A DNA stretch of 64,000 bases from Nakazawaea peltata (Eukaryota; Ascomycota; Pichiomycetes; Alaninales; Pachysolenaceae). Made by a program: the position numbers and the translations under genes. This document shows, in pieces, positions 28,917 through 39,601 of this stretch (its first letter is position 1; the number at the start of each line of letters is the position of its first letter). Where the stretch lies: positions 2,483,135 to 2,547,134 of the forward strand of contig BCGQ01000001.1 in assembly GCA_001599355.1 (NCBI GenBank), written 5' to 3'. The notes beneath the pieces are model-generated. The model had not been told where the DNA came from. It saw nothing but the letters and a program-made list of their open reading frames with translations, and did no database searches.

Positions 28917-30876
28917 CTTTAGTGGGTTTAGTTGATTGAGATGGTTTATTTGGCTGATTTTTATTAGGAAAATTTTTCAGACGCAGGAAGAGATGAGGGA
29001 GAAATGGGGAGAAGTGGGATGGGATGAGAGTTGTGAGAGTTTACGGAGGCGGGAATTAGGATAGAGGTTAGGAGGGCGAGAATTGAGCAGGTTAGATGAT
29101 AATGGGAATTTAAAGGTTTGGAAATGGTGAATACTTGTAACTAGTTAGTGATTATCATAGGAGGAAATATGAAGAAATATGAAGAAAATATGTGAAAAAT
29201 AGAGGAAAATTATATGAGGTAGAAGTATAGGGGAAATATAGGGGGGGTTTGTAACGGAAATTGTAAGGAAAATTATATAGGAAATTATGGAGTGCTGTGG
29301 GAAATTTGCGTGGGAAAACTACAATTTACATCCCTTTAGTATTAATTTTTCCGATCGATATTTGGGGGTGGATGATTGATTTAGATAGAGATTGATCGAT
29401 TGTGGAGCTTGAAATGGAACTGATCAACTAAGATACTCTGATATACAGGTAGTTGAGAGATAACCAAAACTACTTCTTCATACCAATTCATTTCAAATCC
29501 TTAAGTATTGTTTAATTCTCATCACATGAAAACTAAATATATAACTTTTAAATGAGATCTTATTAAATTCAATAAAATTTATCTCAATGAATTGAGTATT
29601 TCAGGATGGAAGAGTCCACATACCCTTTTTTCTCTAGTTCTTCATAGCAAATCTACTGACCTATACAACCCCATACAAACCTATACCAAATTATACACAT
29701 TTAAAACACTCCCACACATCTCGTCTCCCCTCGGCAAACCTGCCAAATACAGTAGCGCATATTTAACAAAGAGGAAAATGCTCGCTCGCTCAGCAGGAAC
29801 ACAAAAATTAAATATTCAACTCGAGCCGCACAAGATACCGATCGAGAGCATCTTGGGACTTTTGAGAAAACCGAAGAACAATAGACTGAGACTGAGAAGT
29901 GACAAGAACAATTAGGCCCGATGAGGGCAATTAGACAAGAACCGATGAGCTCCAATAATATATATGAAGTTTGATCTCGAAATGGTGTCTCCATTCCTTT
30001 ACTTCGTCCAGCACTCACCTTGAAGGCATTGCATCTCAAGGTTTTCGATTTGCATCGCCGATTATTGTTGAGCCTATCACTCATCGGGAACTACGGGGAA
30101 GCTGTAGGTTTTTCGTCCAAGAGGCTACATAAAAAAGAGGAAAAAAATCGAGGACAAAGAAAAAGGCAGATCGATCTGGATCGTAAACGAGAGCGTAAAC
30201 GACGGAAATAATAGGCGGAAAGGTCGGGAAGGTAGAGGAATCAGGGAGGACATAGATGAAGAAAGACACAGCCACCTGAACAAGCCTTAACAACCCGTAA
30301 CACCCTTGACACTCCTCAACTCCTAGACCCACCTAAACCTCCACGCATTCCATCCACTCCTCGCTCACCTCGCTTCCTTTTCCTACTCAAATCTGCCCCA
30401 ACAGATGCGTGAATTTTTGACTATACAAGGCATCCTTGTCGGTTTAATTGAGAAAAAAAATGACCGAAAAAAGACAAATGCGGCGAGCCGATAAATCGAG
30501 TCATCAGGGCAATGTTTGGTGGGATATGTTTGTAGAACGAGTAATTACAGGACGTTAATCTTTAGATGTTCTTTTACCATCTTTCTCTACTGTAACTCTA
30601 CTGTAACCTCTTTAAGTTCCATTCTCCTGCTACCCCTTTCCCCTGCGATCCTCCTCTCCTGCCAGTCCTTCTTCTTTCCCTGCCCTCCTGTATCCCCTTT
30701 TAAAAATTTTCCCACCCTGCCTTTGCCCTCCATAGAAAAATTTTTCTTAACAAACCGCTCCCTCCATTACAAATCACTTTATATAGTGAGAGAAATCTGC
30801 TTTTTCCCTTTGTTTCCAAGCGTTAACGAGACGATCAACCAGGTGATCGGTTTTACTTCTATACACACGATCAGCT
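28917..30876. other. Long divergent spacer RRP17-NAM8
   Basis: Two kilobases without a gene I can support. 29100-29300 is purine-rich with AAATATGAAG words and, read toward RRP17, units such as AATTTTCCTTAC. 29460-29600 is AT-rich with a CTCAAT-GA-ATTGAG palindrome. Short open frames (29592-29915, 29701-30084, 30081-30332) show no family resemblance and no conserved splice partners. The last 200 bp is the NAM8 promoter with two A(n)T(n) elements (30703, 30735). An unrecognised non-coding RNA or replication origin cannot be excluded. Confidence 0.5.
28968..28997 (-). promoter_or_regulatory. RRPE-like and GATGAG motifs upstream of RRP17
   Basis: GAAAATTTTTC (28968-28978) and GATGAG (28992-28997) lie 50-80 bp upstream of the RRP17 ATG. 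The gene is a ribosome-biogenesis gene, the class for which these motifs are known in yeast. A second GATGAG occurs near 29023. Confidence 0.45.
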
Positions 30877-32340
30877 ATGAGTTCGCATGATCAGTATAGG
30901 GGAGCTGCATATGGCCAGCCTAGTTATGGGTCGGTGCCTTTCAACTCCTTGAGTGGCAACAACTATTACAAGGGCAATGCATCCGCGGGAACTGCGGGAC
31001 TCGACCAGACCACTCAGATTTGGATGGGAGATTTAGATCCTTGGTGGGATGAGGCTGCTATCAAGCAGATTTGGGCCTCAATTGGTGAAGGTGACCAACT
31101 TACTCAGGTCAAGTTGATTTTCAACAGAAATATGCCTTCGATGACCACTCCTGCTCCAGGTGCTAAGATTCCAAATTCCGGCTATTGTTTCCTTACTTTT
31201 GGTTCTTATCAACTGGCTCAGCTGGCCTTATCTCACAATGGGATGGGAATTCCAGGTACTAAGAAGGCATTCAAGTTGAACTGGGCTTCCTCGAATCAAC
31301 AACAGCTGCCACAACAGCAACTGCCTCAACAACTTCTGCCCCAACAATCTCATTCTCATTACAGTTTGCATAGCATGGGCAATGGCAATTTGAATCAACC
31401 TCAAGAATTCTCCATTTTCGTAGGTGATTTACTGCCTGACGTATCAGAGAAGTTGCTCTTTGAGTTCTTCAAATCTCAATACCCTTCATGTTCCAATGCT
31501 AAGATCATGATCGACCAAGTTACCGGAAATTCGAGGGGTTATGGTTTTGTCAAATTCACTACTCAGTTGGATCAAAGTAAAGCATTGTTGGAGATGCAAA
31601 GTGCCATCTTGAACGGCCGTCCAATCCGTGTCTCAACTGCAATGAAGAATTCCCAATCTTCTCAGTTCAGATCAGGCACTCCAGATTTGCTGCAATCTCA
31701 ACAGTCAATGTTGCAACAACAATCCAAGGTGACTATTCCAGCTCAGTTCAATCCTCCTTTCAATCCTGTGACTGACTCGAACAACACCACCATCTTCATT
31801 GGTGGATTGAACGTTCCGATCAGTGCCGAGGAATTGAGATCTTATTTCATCACTTATGGTGAGATCGTTTATGTAAAGGTTCTCGATGGTAAGAATTGTG
31901 GATTTGTTCAGTACGTTCACAGATCCGATGCCGAGAGAGCAATGTTGGAGATGCAAGGATTCCCTGTTGGTACTTCGAGATTGAGATTGGCTTGGGGACA
32001 AAAATACAGTCAACACCAACAACCTCAACAATCTCAAACCCCATCTCAAACTCCTTCTCAACTTCCTCAACAACCAAATGAACACCAAACATTGTATTCC
32101 AGCTTATTAGGTCACTCGATGTCGAATTCAAACTTCCCGATCTCTAATGGTTTCCTCGACGACAATACCTATATAAACGGGAACTACAATTTCGGAAACG
32201 ATCTCAACTCTTTAGGCCAACAACCTCACATGGGATTGCAATTGCCAGGAAACTCGAACAATGGAGCCAACTACTCCAACATGGAATACTTCAACCTCAA
32301 AGATTTAATGTTGAACAACCAATTGAACTCATTCCAATAA
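30877..32340 (+). CDS. NAM8: Nam8-like three-RRM RNA-binding protein (U1 snRNP/splicing)
   Basis: RNA-binding protein with three RRMs; in yeast Nam8 is a U1 snRNP subunit that helps weak 5' splice sites and meiotic splicing. 487 aa from ATG 30877. RRM1 (about 47-138) has TQIWMGDLDPWWDEAAIKQI and GYCFLTF. RRM2 (about 178-260) has FSIFVGDL and RGYGFVKF. RRM3 (about 306-378) has TTIFIGGLNVPISAEELRSY, GKNCGFVQYV and a Trp-Gly end. RRM3 and DSNNTTIF resemble Nam8 more than Ngr1, and the length also favours Nam8. Gln-rich linkers separate the domains. CTG codons at residues 113, 116 and 186 fall on positions that are Ala in the family (FVGDL[CTG]P). Confidence 0.85.
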   Translation: MSSHDQYRGAAYGQPSYGSVPFNSLSGNNYYKGNASAGTAGLDQTTQIWMGDLDPWWDEAAIKQIWASIGEGDQLTQVKLIFNRNMPSMTTPAPGAKIPNSGYCFLTFGSYQLAQLALSHNGMGIPGTKKAFKLNWASSNQQQLPQQQLPQQLLPQQSHSHYSLHSMGNGNLNQPQEFSIFVGDLLPDVSEKLLFEFFKSQYPSCSNAKIMIDQVTGNSRGYGFVKFTTQLDQSKALLEMQSAILNGRPIRVSTAMKNSQSSQFRSGTPDLLQSQQSMLQQQSKVTIPAQFNPPFNPVTDSNNTTIFIGGLNVPISAEELRSYFITYGEIVYVKVLDGKNCGFVQYVHRSDAERAMLEMQGFPVGTSRLRLAWGQKYSQHQQPQQSQTPSQTPSQLPQQPNEHQTLYSSLLGHSMSNSNFPISNGFLDDNTYINGNYNFGNDLNSLGQQPHMGLQLPGNSNNGANYSNMEYFNLKDLMLNNQLNSFQ

Positions 32341-32888
32341 ACCAAATTGGTGCCAAAAGTTTCATCATAGATTGTTTTTATTCTGAAGTCATTCACTCAT
32401 AGTCATAAAAGGGATACTGGATATACTGTTTTTGTTTGTTATGAATCGTCTTGATAGTTTTATTTATTTACATGACCCGTCATAGTGTGCTTTTTGTTTG
32501 TTTTCAGTTTAGTTTTATCATTATCATCATCACCGCTACACGCTATTTTATTATTATTGCTCCAGTTAATATATCGATGGGGAACTGTCGGTTATCATTT
32601 AATGTGGGTTTGACCACTCTGTGTATAACTCAATATATCGTCATGTTAAGTGTTGTAGGAAGAGTCTTATCTGGGAAGTTTTGTTTGAAAAGTCTTATTT
32701 GGAGTTCTACGTCTGAATATGTTAATATGTTAATATGGAAATATGTTAATAAATAAATAACTGTGTAACCATAGACTAAGTCTGGAACACTAATAAATAA
32801 TAATAAATAAATAAATAAGGTCAGTCAGGTGGGAGACTAAGCAGCCAAGGGCCAGCGGCCAGGTAGCAAGGGCCAGGCACCATCCCGT
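32341..32888. other. Convergent spacer NAM8 / NDUFB8-like gene
   Basis: Both flanking genes end here. AT-rich with short repeats: ATGTTAAT repeated (about 32718-32752), AATAAATA runs (32750-32820), then a GGCCAG-rich patch (32845-32880). These are compatible with 3' ends and polyadenylation signals. No gene seen. Confidence 0.55.
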
Positions 32889-33398
32889 CTAATCCCCCCT
32901 ATCAACTCTCGTACGATACAAATGTGCATCACTCTCATCCTTAGCTCCTAAAGCCTTAGCTAATCCATCATGCGGATAATTACGTGGATAAGCTGGTCTC
33001 TCAGGCCACAGATCAGTGACATAAATTAATCCAACCCCGCTACCCAACACTAAGAAAAAGGTAACAAACCATCTAAAAGCTGTCTTATCATCGACATGAT
33101 TATAAAAGTCCGGAGACCATACATCTAATAAGTCATAATTCGGATGTAAAGGTTCATTGAAGTTTCTTTTCAACTGTTGATCATCATATTTCTTGTAAGG
33201 ATCTCTCAATTGATAGTTGACTGGCTCCAACTTGGGGTAATTCTCATAATCAAAATCGTATTCTTTAGGAACAAAGGGTGGGATCGTTGATTTGGATCTG
33301 AATCCAACAACTCTACTAGCAATAGGAGTTGTTCTGATCCCAGTACCTCTAATTCCGAGTCCAACCCCCCTCATTCTAATACTCATTGCAAAACTCAT
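32889..33398 (-). CDS. Probable mitochondrial complex I subunit, NDUFB8/ASHI family
   Basis: 169 aa, ATG complement 33396-33398. The N-terminus is Arg/Gly/Ser-rich without acidic residues up to about residue 35 (MSFAMSIRMRGVGLGIRG), as in a mitochondrial presequence. A conserved-looking core follows: EPVNYQLRDPYKKYDDQQLK, then EPLHPNYDLLDVWSPDFYNH. One membrane segment (FVTFFLVLGSGVGLIYVTDL, about 110-130) precedes PERPAYPRNYPHDGL. This arrangement fits the NDUFB8 accessory subunit of the membrane arm of NADH:ubiquinone oxidoreductase (NIAM in Yarrowia), from memory. It implies the organism retains complex I. The family call needs a profile search. Confidence 0.7.
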   Translation of the reverse strand: MSFAMSIRMRGVGLGIRGTGIRTTPIASRVVGFRSKSTIPPFVPKEYDFDYENYPKLEPVNYQLRDPYKKYDDQQLKRNFNEPLHPNYDLLDVWSPDFYNHVDDKTAFRWFVTFFLVLGSGVGLIYVTDLWPERPAYPRNYPHDGLAKALGAKDESDAHLYRTRVDRGD

Positions 33399-33635
33399 TG
33401 CCCTACTAATTACTCTCCTTTCTATTGACTCCTCCTTTATAAATAATCATCCAGTTTAATGTGGGGATACCCCGTTGAATCTGTCATTTTCGCGCACCGA
33501 TTCGCCCCTTTTCACCCTTCTTTTCACGGGTCAATAACCCTTTAATTTTCCTACAATTTTTCCTCCTTTTTAGCGCTGATTCGATATGAAAAGGAGACGT
33601 TTAGAGGTATAACGACCCGTGTATATAGAAGGAGG

Positions 33636-36600
33636 ATGTCATCTGAATCTAATGGACTTCAGGCCGACTCACCAGGGTCAACGCCGGCAAGACGAAGTTT
33701 GAGGCGACGTGAAACTGTCAATTATGACCTCAATCGGCGGTCGCGTCGTCTGGTGGAAACGCCCTCGAAGGCGCCCAAATCAAACGGCGCTTCACATACT
33801 CCAAAACCACAGAAACCTCTGCCCAAACATGGCCCAATATATCTGGACTACCAAGCTCCTCCCTTGATACAACCGGGATCTTCCAGGGATCAGTTGAAAC
33901 TGAACGCCGTCAATATCGCTCTGGACAGTGTCCGCAAGATCGACGAATTGTTCCAATTGATCAATTACACCTCGTTATTAGAGTTTGATCCCAACGCCAT
34001 TAATAGAGAAAGCAAGTTGTACTCGGAAGTCGAGGAAAAGTATAGCATATGGTCGGGTTTAGATGATCTGCTGGATGCGGAGGATGATTCTACAGCTCTG
34101 AGGAGGCGAAATGCCCGGTTTGTCCCTAAAGTGGATCCTTTGAAGCTGGAGATTATGCTGGCCGTGAAGGAGAAACTTAATCCGCCACCACCTCCACCAC
34201 CTCCACCACCTCTGAAGAAGGTTGAACCAGAAGTAGAGACCACGCCGTCCAAATCGAAGAGACCAAGTAAACCTATAGAAGAAGCACCATCACTGAAGAA
34301 AAAGAAGGTCAAGCAACAAGAAAGTGAAGATGAAGAACCTCTGACACCCGCTCGCTCTTCAAAAACAAAGAAGAAAACTAAACCACTGCCCAAAAAGAAG
34401 ACTGTTTGTGAACTGACTCCTGAAGAATCATCTGACTCCGACTTTTCCGACTCAGAAGACGAGATCTTTTCGGCTCCAATCGATGAGAAATTCCAAAACG
34501 TGAAAAAAGTCAAACTTAAAGTGACTCCTCCCAAACCGGTGGTGTTCAATCCTGGTCATGTAACGCATCCTCATTTCAAAGATCTCAGAGACTTCTTAAG
34601 GTCGTATAAATCGCTCGATGAAGACATGTCTAATGAGGAATATGAAGAATATATGCGTGGCCAGAATCTTTTGATTGAAAAAGTCCGTAAAGCTGTCAAG
34701 GACAAGACTTTGCGTATTGATTTTGAAGAGAATGTCGACAGAACTTATTGGAATATGAAGGAGGAACCAACCATGGTCAAGAGAGCTACGAAAATCCCTC
34801 TGTACAAAGATCCATTCCGTACTCATATGCCTCCTACTCATCATGATCATTTAGTTGCTCAAGGGATCTTCTCTCTGAAGTTGGTACAAGACTTGAGGAA
34901 GCAGAGAATGCTGCGTTGCAGAAGGATATCTCAAATGATCGAGACTCATTTCAAGAGGAAAGCCATGGCCAAGGAGAGAGAACTGAAAGAGTATGAGCAA
35001 AAGATGTTGAAGTTGGCCAAAGAAACTATGAGACAGGTGAAAAGAAAATGGTTACTTGCTGAGAAAGCTTGGAAGATTTTGGATGATAAGAGAAAGGAAG
35101 AAGAGAGAGTTAAGAGGGGTAAGAAACATTTGAGTGAGATGTTGGAACATTCTACTCAATTACTTGAGCTGCAAATGACTAATCGTAATTCTTCCACACG
35201 TACTGGAACACCTACCGAGGAGAGTGAGGCAGAATCTTCGGGTCCTGATAGTGATGAATTCTCTTCGGAATCTGATCTGTCGTCTGAAGATGAACATAAA
35301 GATGTCGAAGAAGATGATAGTAAACTTTCCGTAGAAGCTTTGAAACTGAAGTACAAAAACATGCAAGAATCTGAACCAGTCAAGAAAGAAAACGGAAACA
35401 ACAGCTCACTTGCCCTGTTGTATGACGTGAAAACAGAGGTAGACGAGTCTGAAATCCTCAAATACACAGAAATCACTCAAGAGGAGAAGGATGCTATCGC
35501 TAAAGAAGGACCTTATGATCTGTTATTGGATAGTGATACAGAAGAATCTGATTCGGATGATGAATCCGAGTCTGAATCCGAGTCGGGAAGTTCCGAGTCC
35601 GAATCAGGTTCTGAATCTGCCTCTGAAGAAGAAACAACTAGATCTGGACCTGGTTTAGCTTCCTTATTTGGCTCAGTACCTGACGATGACAGCGAGGATG
35701 AGTCTATTGATAGCGATGATGAAAATATCCGCTCTGATACCTCTATCTCAACCCCAGAAGGAAACACCGACCTGACTCCATTGAGTAAAGATTCTGATGC
35801 CGTCACGAATGAACAAATTAATTCGGTCGCAGACGTTCCAACACCTGCTTTATTACGTGGAACTTTACGTGTGTACCAGAAACAAGGATTGAACTGGCTT
35901 GCCGGTCTTTACAATAACAATACCAATGGTATCTTGGCAGATGAAATGGGTCTTGGTAAGACTATTCAGACCATCTCCTTGATCACATATCTTGCTTGCG
36001 AGAAAGAGATCTGGGGTCCACATTTGATTGTAGTTCCTACCTCTGTTATGTTGAATTGGGAAATGGAATTCAAGAGATTTGCTCCGGGAATGAAAGTACT
36101 CACGTATTATGGTTCTCCTCAACAAAGAAAGGAAAAGAGAAAGGGCTGGAATAGCCCAGACACCTTCCACGTGTGTATCACTTCCTACCAATTGGTAGTC
36201 CATGACCATCAAATATTCAGAAGAAAGAAGTGGAGATACATGATCTTGGATGAAGCGCATAACATCAAGAATTTTAGGTCTCAAAGATGGCAACTGTTGT
36301 TGAATTTCAACACTGAACATAGATTATTGTTAACCGGTACACCATTGCAGAACAATATCATGGAGTTATGGTCATTATTATACTTTTTGATGCCTTCTTC
36401 GAAAGCAACTCAATCTATGCCTGCTGGATTTGCCGATCTCCAAGATTTCCAGCAATGGTTCGGGAAACCAGTGGATAAAATCATCGAAGGAGGAGGCTCT
36501 TCTGCTGAAGCTGACCAAGAAACAAGACTGACAGTCTCCAAATTGCATCAGGTTCTTAGACCGTATTTGCTCAGAAGATTAAAAGCTGATGTCGAGAAAC

Positions 36601-38309
36601 AAATGCCTGCTAAGTATGAGCATATCGTCTATTGTAGATTATCTAAAAGACAGAGATTCCTTTACGATGATTTCATGTCTCGTGCCCAGACCAAAGAGAC
36701 GTTGGCTTCTGGTAATTTCTTGTCGATTATCAATTGTTTGATGCAATTGAGAAAGGTTTGTAACCATCCTGATTTGTTCGAAGTTCGTCCGATTGTCACT
36801 TCTTTTGCTATGCCCAAATCAGTGGCTTCTGGATATGAGATGAAGGAGTTGGTGGTGAGACGTAATTTGGATTGTGGTCCAGCTAGAATTAACTTGAAAA
36901 GTATCGACGCTGTCATCACATCAAACGATTCTATGTCCACTTCGGACCATGTCTCGTTGCAACTGTTGAATGCTTCACCATTATTACAGAAAGAGTCGGA
37001 GAAATTAGAAGCTGTTCTCGGTGAGAAACTAGAACCGGATTTCCAGAATATCAACAACTATTACCTCCATTTGAAACGCAAAGAACAAGAAGAACTGTTG
37101 GATCATACAAGACATGTCATTTATTTGAATAATATGAGATGTGGTCGTGCTCCAATTTATGGGTCGAATTTACTTCTGCTCGCCAAAGTTGTAAAACCTA
37201 TCAATGAATTGCATCCAGAGTCGAACGCCATGCAAGAAATGGTCAAATCATTAGCTGATCGACTGGAAGTAATGCGTCCGACTATTGAGAAATATGCTTG
37301 TGTAACTCCTGCCCTGGTTCTGTTAGACATGAAGAATGTAACTGTACCAGCTGAGATCAGAAACGAGTTGTTACCATCACTTGTCTCGAACCCTAATCCA
37401 TTCCATCAATCTCAAGTTAAGTTGTCTATCGCATTCCCAGATAAGAGTTTGTTACAATATGACTGTGGTAAGTTGCAAAAACTTGCCGTATTATTGCAAC
37501 AATTGAAGGATAATGGTCACAGAGCTTTGATTTTCACCCAAATGACAAAGGTATTGGATATTTTAGAGCTTTTCTTGAGTTTCCATGGTTACAAATATAT
37601 GAGATTGGACGGTGCTACAAAAATTGAAGATAGACAAATCTTGACAGAGAGATTCAACACCGATCCGAGAATCACATGTTTCATTTTATCGACTAGATCT
37701 GGTGGGTTAGGTATCAACTTGACCGGTGCAGATACCGTTATTTTCTACGATAGTGATTGGAATCCTGCAATGGATAAACAATGTCAAGATAGATGTCACA
37801 GAATCGGACAAACTCGTGATGTTCACATTTACCGGTTTGTATCGGAGTTCACTATTGAGTCCAATATTTTAAGGAAAGCTAATCAAAAGAGACAGTTGGA
37901 CAATGTGGTGATTCAAGAAGGTGACTTCACAACCGATTATTTCAGTAAATTCTCTGTCTCTGATATCATTGGAGAAGAGGCCGGTATCCAAGAGGACAAA
38001 CCATTGATCGCAACTTCTAATACCAAGAATTTCACTGCCGCTTTGGCTCAAGCCGAGGATGCTGATGATGCAGCAGCTGCTAATGTGGCCATGAAGGAAG
38101 TGGAGCTTGATAACGAAGACTTTGATGAAAATGTATCAAAGACTGCTTCAGCTTCTGGAACTCCAGGACCTGGTACACCAGGACCTGATAGCATGTCTAT
38201 TGACACACCAGTAGGAACAGTGGGTGAATATTATGATGATGATGACGATGCTGGGCATATTGATGAATATATGCTTAGATTTATTGAGGGGGGTCATTAC
38301 TGGGATTAA
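33636..38309 (+). CDS. SWR1: Swr1, catalytic ATPase of the SWR1 H2A.Z-exchange remodeller
   Basis: Snf2/INO80-class ATPase that replaces H2A by H2A.Z in promoter nucleosomes. 1557 aa from ATG 33636 (yeast 1514). An HSA region (about 370-490: YWNMKEEP, FSLKLVQDLRKQRM, RQVKRKWLLAEKAWKILDDK) binds actin-related proteins. A long acidic Ser/Asp/Glu segment (about 520-700) is the histone-chaperone-like part. ATPase lobe 1 has ILADEMGLGKTIQT (Walker A, about 767) and ILDEAHNIKNF (DEAH, about 870). A large insert follows, then lobe 2 with RALIFTQMTKVLDIL and QCQDRCHRIGQTRDVHIYRF (about 1380). A proline run occurs at about residues 187-196. CTG at 36294-36296 sits in RWQ[CTG]LLNF where yeast Swr1 has Ala. 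Confidence 0.98.
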   Translation: MSSESNGLQADSPGSTPARRSLRRRETVNYDLNRRSRRLVETPSKAPKSNGASHTPKPQKPLPKHGPIYLDYQAPPLIQPGSSRDQLKLNAVNIALDSVRKIDELFQLINYTSLLEFDPNAINRESKLYSEVEEKYSIWSGLDDLLDAEDDSTALRRRNARFVPKVDPLKLEIMLAVKEKLNPPPPPPPPPPLKKVEPEVETTPSKSKRPSKPIEEAPSLKKKKVKQQESEDEEPLTPARSSKTKKKTKPLPKKKTVCELTPEESSDSDFSDSEDEIFSAPIDEKFQNVKKVKLKVTPPKPVVFNPGHVTHPHFKDLRDFLRSYKSLDEDMSNEEYEEYMRGQNLLIEKVRKAVKDKTLRIDFEENVDRTYWNMKEEPTMVKRATKIPLYKDPFRTHMPPTHHDHLVAQGIFSLKLVQDLRKQRMLRCRRISQMIETHFKRKAMAKERELKEYEQKMLKLAKETMRQVKRKWLLAEKAWKILDDKRKEEERVKRGKKHLSEMLEHSTQLLELQMTNRNSSTRTGTPTEESEAESSGPDSDEFSSESDLSSEDEHKDVEEDDSKLSVEALKLKYKNMQESEPVKKENGNNSSLALLYDVKTEVDESEILKYTEITQEEKDAIAKEGPYDLLLDSDTEESDSDDESESESESGSSESESGSESASEEETTRSGPGLASLFGSVPDDDSEDESIDSDDENIRSDTSISTPEGNTDLTPLSKDSDAVTNEQINSVADVPTPALLRGTLRVYQKQGLNWLAGLYNNNTNGILADEMGLGKTIQTISLITYLACEKEIWGPHLIVVPTSVMLNWEMEFKRFAPGMKVLTYYGSPQQRKEKRKGWNSPDTFHVCITSYQLVVHDHQIFRRKKWRYMILDEAHNIKNFRSQRWQLLLNFNTEHRLLLTGTPLQNNIMELWSLLYFLMPSSKATQSMPAGFADLQDFQQWFGKPVDKIIEGGGSSAEADQETRLTVSKLHQVLRPYLLRRLKADVEKQMPAKYEHIVYCRLSKRQRFLYDDFMSRAQTKETLASGNFLSIINCLMQLRKVCNHPDLFEVRPIVTSFAMPKSVASGYEMKELVVRRNLDCGPARINLKSIDAVITSNDSMSTSDHVSLQLLNASPLLQKESEKLEAVLGEKLEPDFQNINNYYLHLKRKEQEELLDHTRHVIYLNNMRCGRAPIYGSNLLLLAKVVKPINELHPESNAMQEMVKSLADRLEVMRPTIEKYACVTPALVLLDMKNVTVPAEIRNELLPSLVSNPNPFHQSQVKLSIAFPDKSLLQYDCGKLQKLAVLLQQLKDNGHRALIFTQMTKVLDILELFLSFHGYKYMRLDGATKIEDRQILTERFNTDPRITCFILSTRSGGLGINLTGADTVIFYDSDWNPAMDKQCQDRCHRIGQTRDVHIYRFVSEFTIESNILRKANQKRQLDNVVIQEGDFTTDYFSKFSVSDIIGEEAGIQEDKPLIATSNTKNFTAALAQAEDADDAAAANVAMKEVELDNEDFDENVSKTASASGTPGPGTPGPDSMSIDTPVGTVGEYYDDDDDAGHIDEYMLRFIEGGHYWD

Positions 38310-38399
38310 CAATTGTATATTAGCATTAAATGTATTTATATGAAAGGTGTAGGATCAACTATTAAGGTGGGCAGCATGGTGTGGGTGTTAATGGCTGTT

Positions 38400-39302
38400 T
38401 TACGGAATAAAGGCAACTCTCTTAAACTCCCGATGAATTTCTTCAGTTGGGTTCCGATGCATCCATCTTAAAGGCGGAAAATGGTCAGGATCTCTTCTAT
38501 TGGTGATGTCTGTTAGTGGTGCAGGTGTAGAGGGGGCATAAAAACTGGATTGGGGGTGTTCAGGATATTGTTGGTGTGGAGATTCTTGTAGCTGAATAGT
38601 CTCGTCAGATGAAGTGTTGTTCTCAAATTGGGTCTCTGATACAGAAAAATGAGGATACTCTCTCGTCTCACCGATATTAAAATCTGTAACATTAATACTA
38701 GCTAAAATCTGATCATCATACAGCTGTTTTACATAGTAAATTTCAGATAAAATCCACAGTTTATCTTGATCCACAATAAATTTATGGGACCCAGTTGCCG
38801 ATCTCAATTGTATAGCAGATGCCAACCCTGGTGTCATCAATATAGTCAACATGAGATCCACTCGCTCTTGTTTTTGTAAATGGTCGGGTTCTCGATGTCT
38901 AACAATTGAGGGCCACCATTCAGGTTTAGACCTATCACCCCCTTTGTAAGGATGAGTAGTCTGTTTTTTAGGACAGATCGATTTGATCCAGCTTTTACAT
39001 ATTTGTTTGCAATTCGTCTGTCTTAGCAGCTCTAAACAGTTAGCTAAGTGTCGATTCACCAAATATGGGTTATTAAGTTGAAGCAAATAATTGAATCCTT
39101 TGGGGGTATAAAAAGGGGATAACGATGAGATGGCAGAGGGGGTTCGGAGTCTGGAGGCCGCTTCAATTAAATCTTCTGTTGTCACATTGAACATATTATT
39201 GTTTAGTTGAAGTTGGAGTATTCCATGATGAGATCGGAGTAGCACTTCTAAATCGTCGGTGTTGATATTCATTTTGGGATATTCATTTTGGGGGTGTTCC
39301 AT
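38400..39302 (-). CDS. YDR124W-like protein (fungal helical-bundle domain)
   Basis: 300 aa, ATG complement 39300-39302. The middle carries the block I recall for the fungal AFUB_079030/YDR124W-like domain: CKQICKSWIKSICPKKQTTH, PYKGG, KPEWWPSIVRHREPDHLQKQ and ERVDLMLTILM (about residues 97-155). Function is unknown; proteins of this family are fungus-specific and often predicted nuclear. The C-terminal third is Ser/Pro/Thr-rich with LTDITNRRDPDHFPPL. No signal peptide or membrane span. It is convergent with SWR1 (90 bp apart). The domain call rests on memory of the WWP-x-VRHxEPDHL pattern. Confidence 0.75.
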   Translation of the reverse strand: MEHPQNEYPKMNINTDDLEVLLRSHHGILQLQLNNNMFNVTTEDLIEAASRLRTPSAISSLSPFYTPKGFNYLLQLNNPYLVNRHLANCLELLRQTNCKQICKSWIKSICPKKQTTHPYKGGDRSKPEWWPSIVRHREPDHLQKQERVDLMLTILMTPGLASAIQLRSATGSHKFIVDQDKLWILSEIYYVKQLYDDQILASINVTDFNIGETREYPHFSVSETQFENNTSSDETIQLQESPHQQYPEHPQSSFYAPSTPAPLTDITNRRDPDHFPPLRWMHRNPTEEIHREFKRVAFIP

Positions 39303-39601
39303 TAGAATTTCCAGGTGGGTTATGAAGTTTATATAGGGAGATCTAGGTAGAAATACTGAATAGTGTGGGGGGTATGCAAAGGACTTGTAAAAGGTTTGTA
39401 CAGAGTCTGTTTAGATTTAGTATGGTGTCTGTATGGTCTGCATACCTCCCGGTACAGTATTTGTATGGTGTCTGTAGCATCAGTAGCCTGTTAAGTGTGT
39501 ACTACCTGATATTACTGAGCAAAATACAAATAATATTCCTATAAAACACCTTTGCCGCTGTATCAGATCCGTTTCATACTTCTCCAGGTCAAGTGGTCAT
39601 C

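Noticed and set aside
29592-30332. Small frames in the RRP17-NAM8 spacer, including a minus-strand frame with GTGAGT near 30013
   Set aside because: The possible 5' splice site has no TACTAAC within intron range on that strand, and the peptides resemble nothing known.
30877-32340. NGR1 as the identity of the three-RRM protein
   Set aside because: RRM3 wording (TTIFIGGL, IVYVKV, GKNCGFVQYV, MQGFPVGTSRLRL) and length are closer to Nam8; a phylogeny would settle it.
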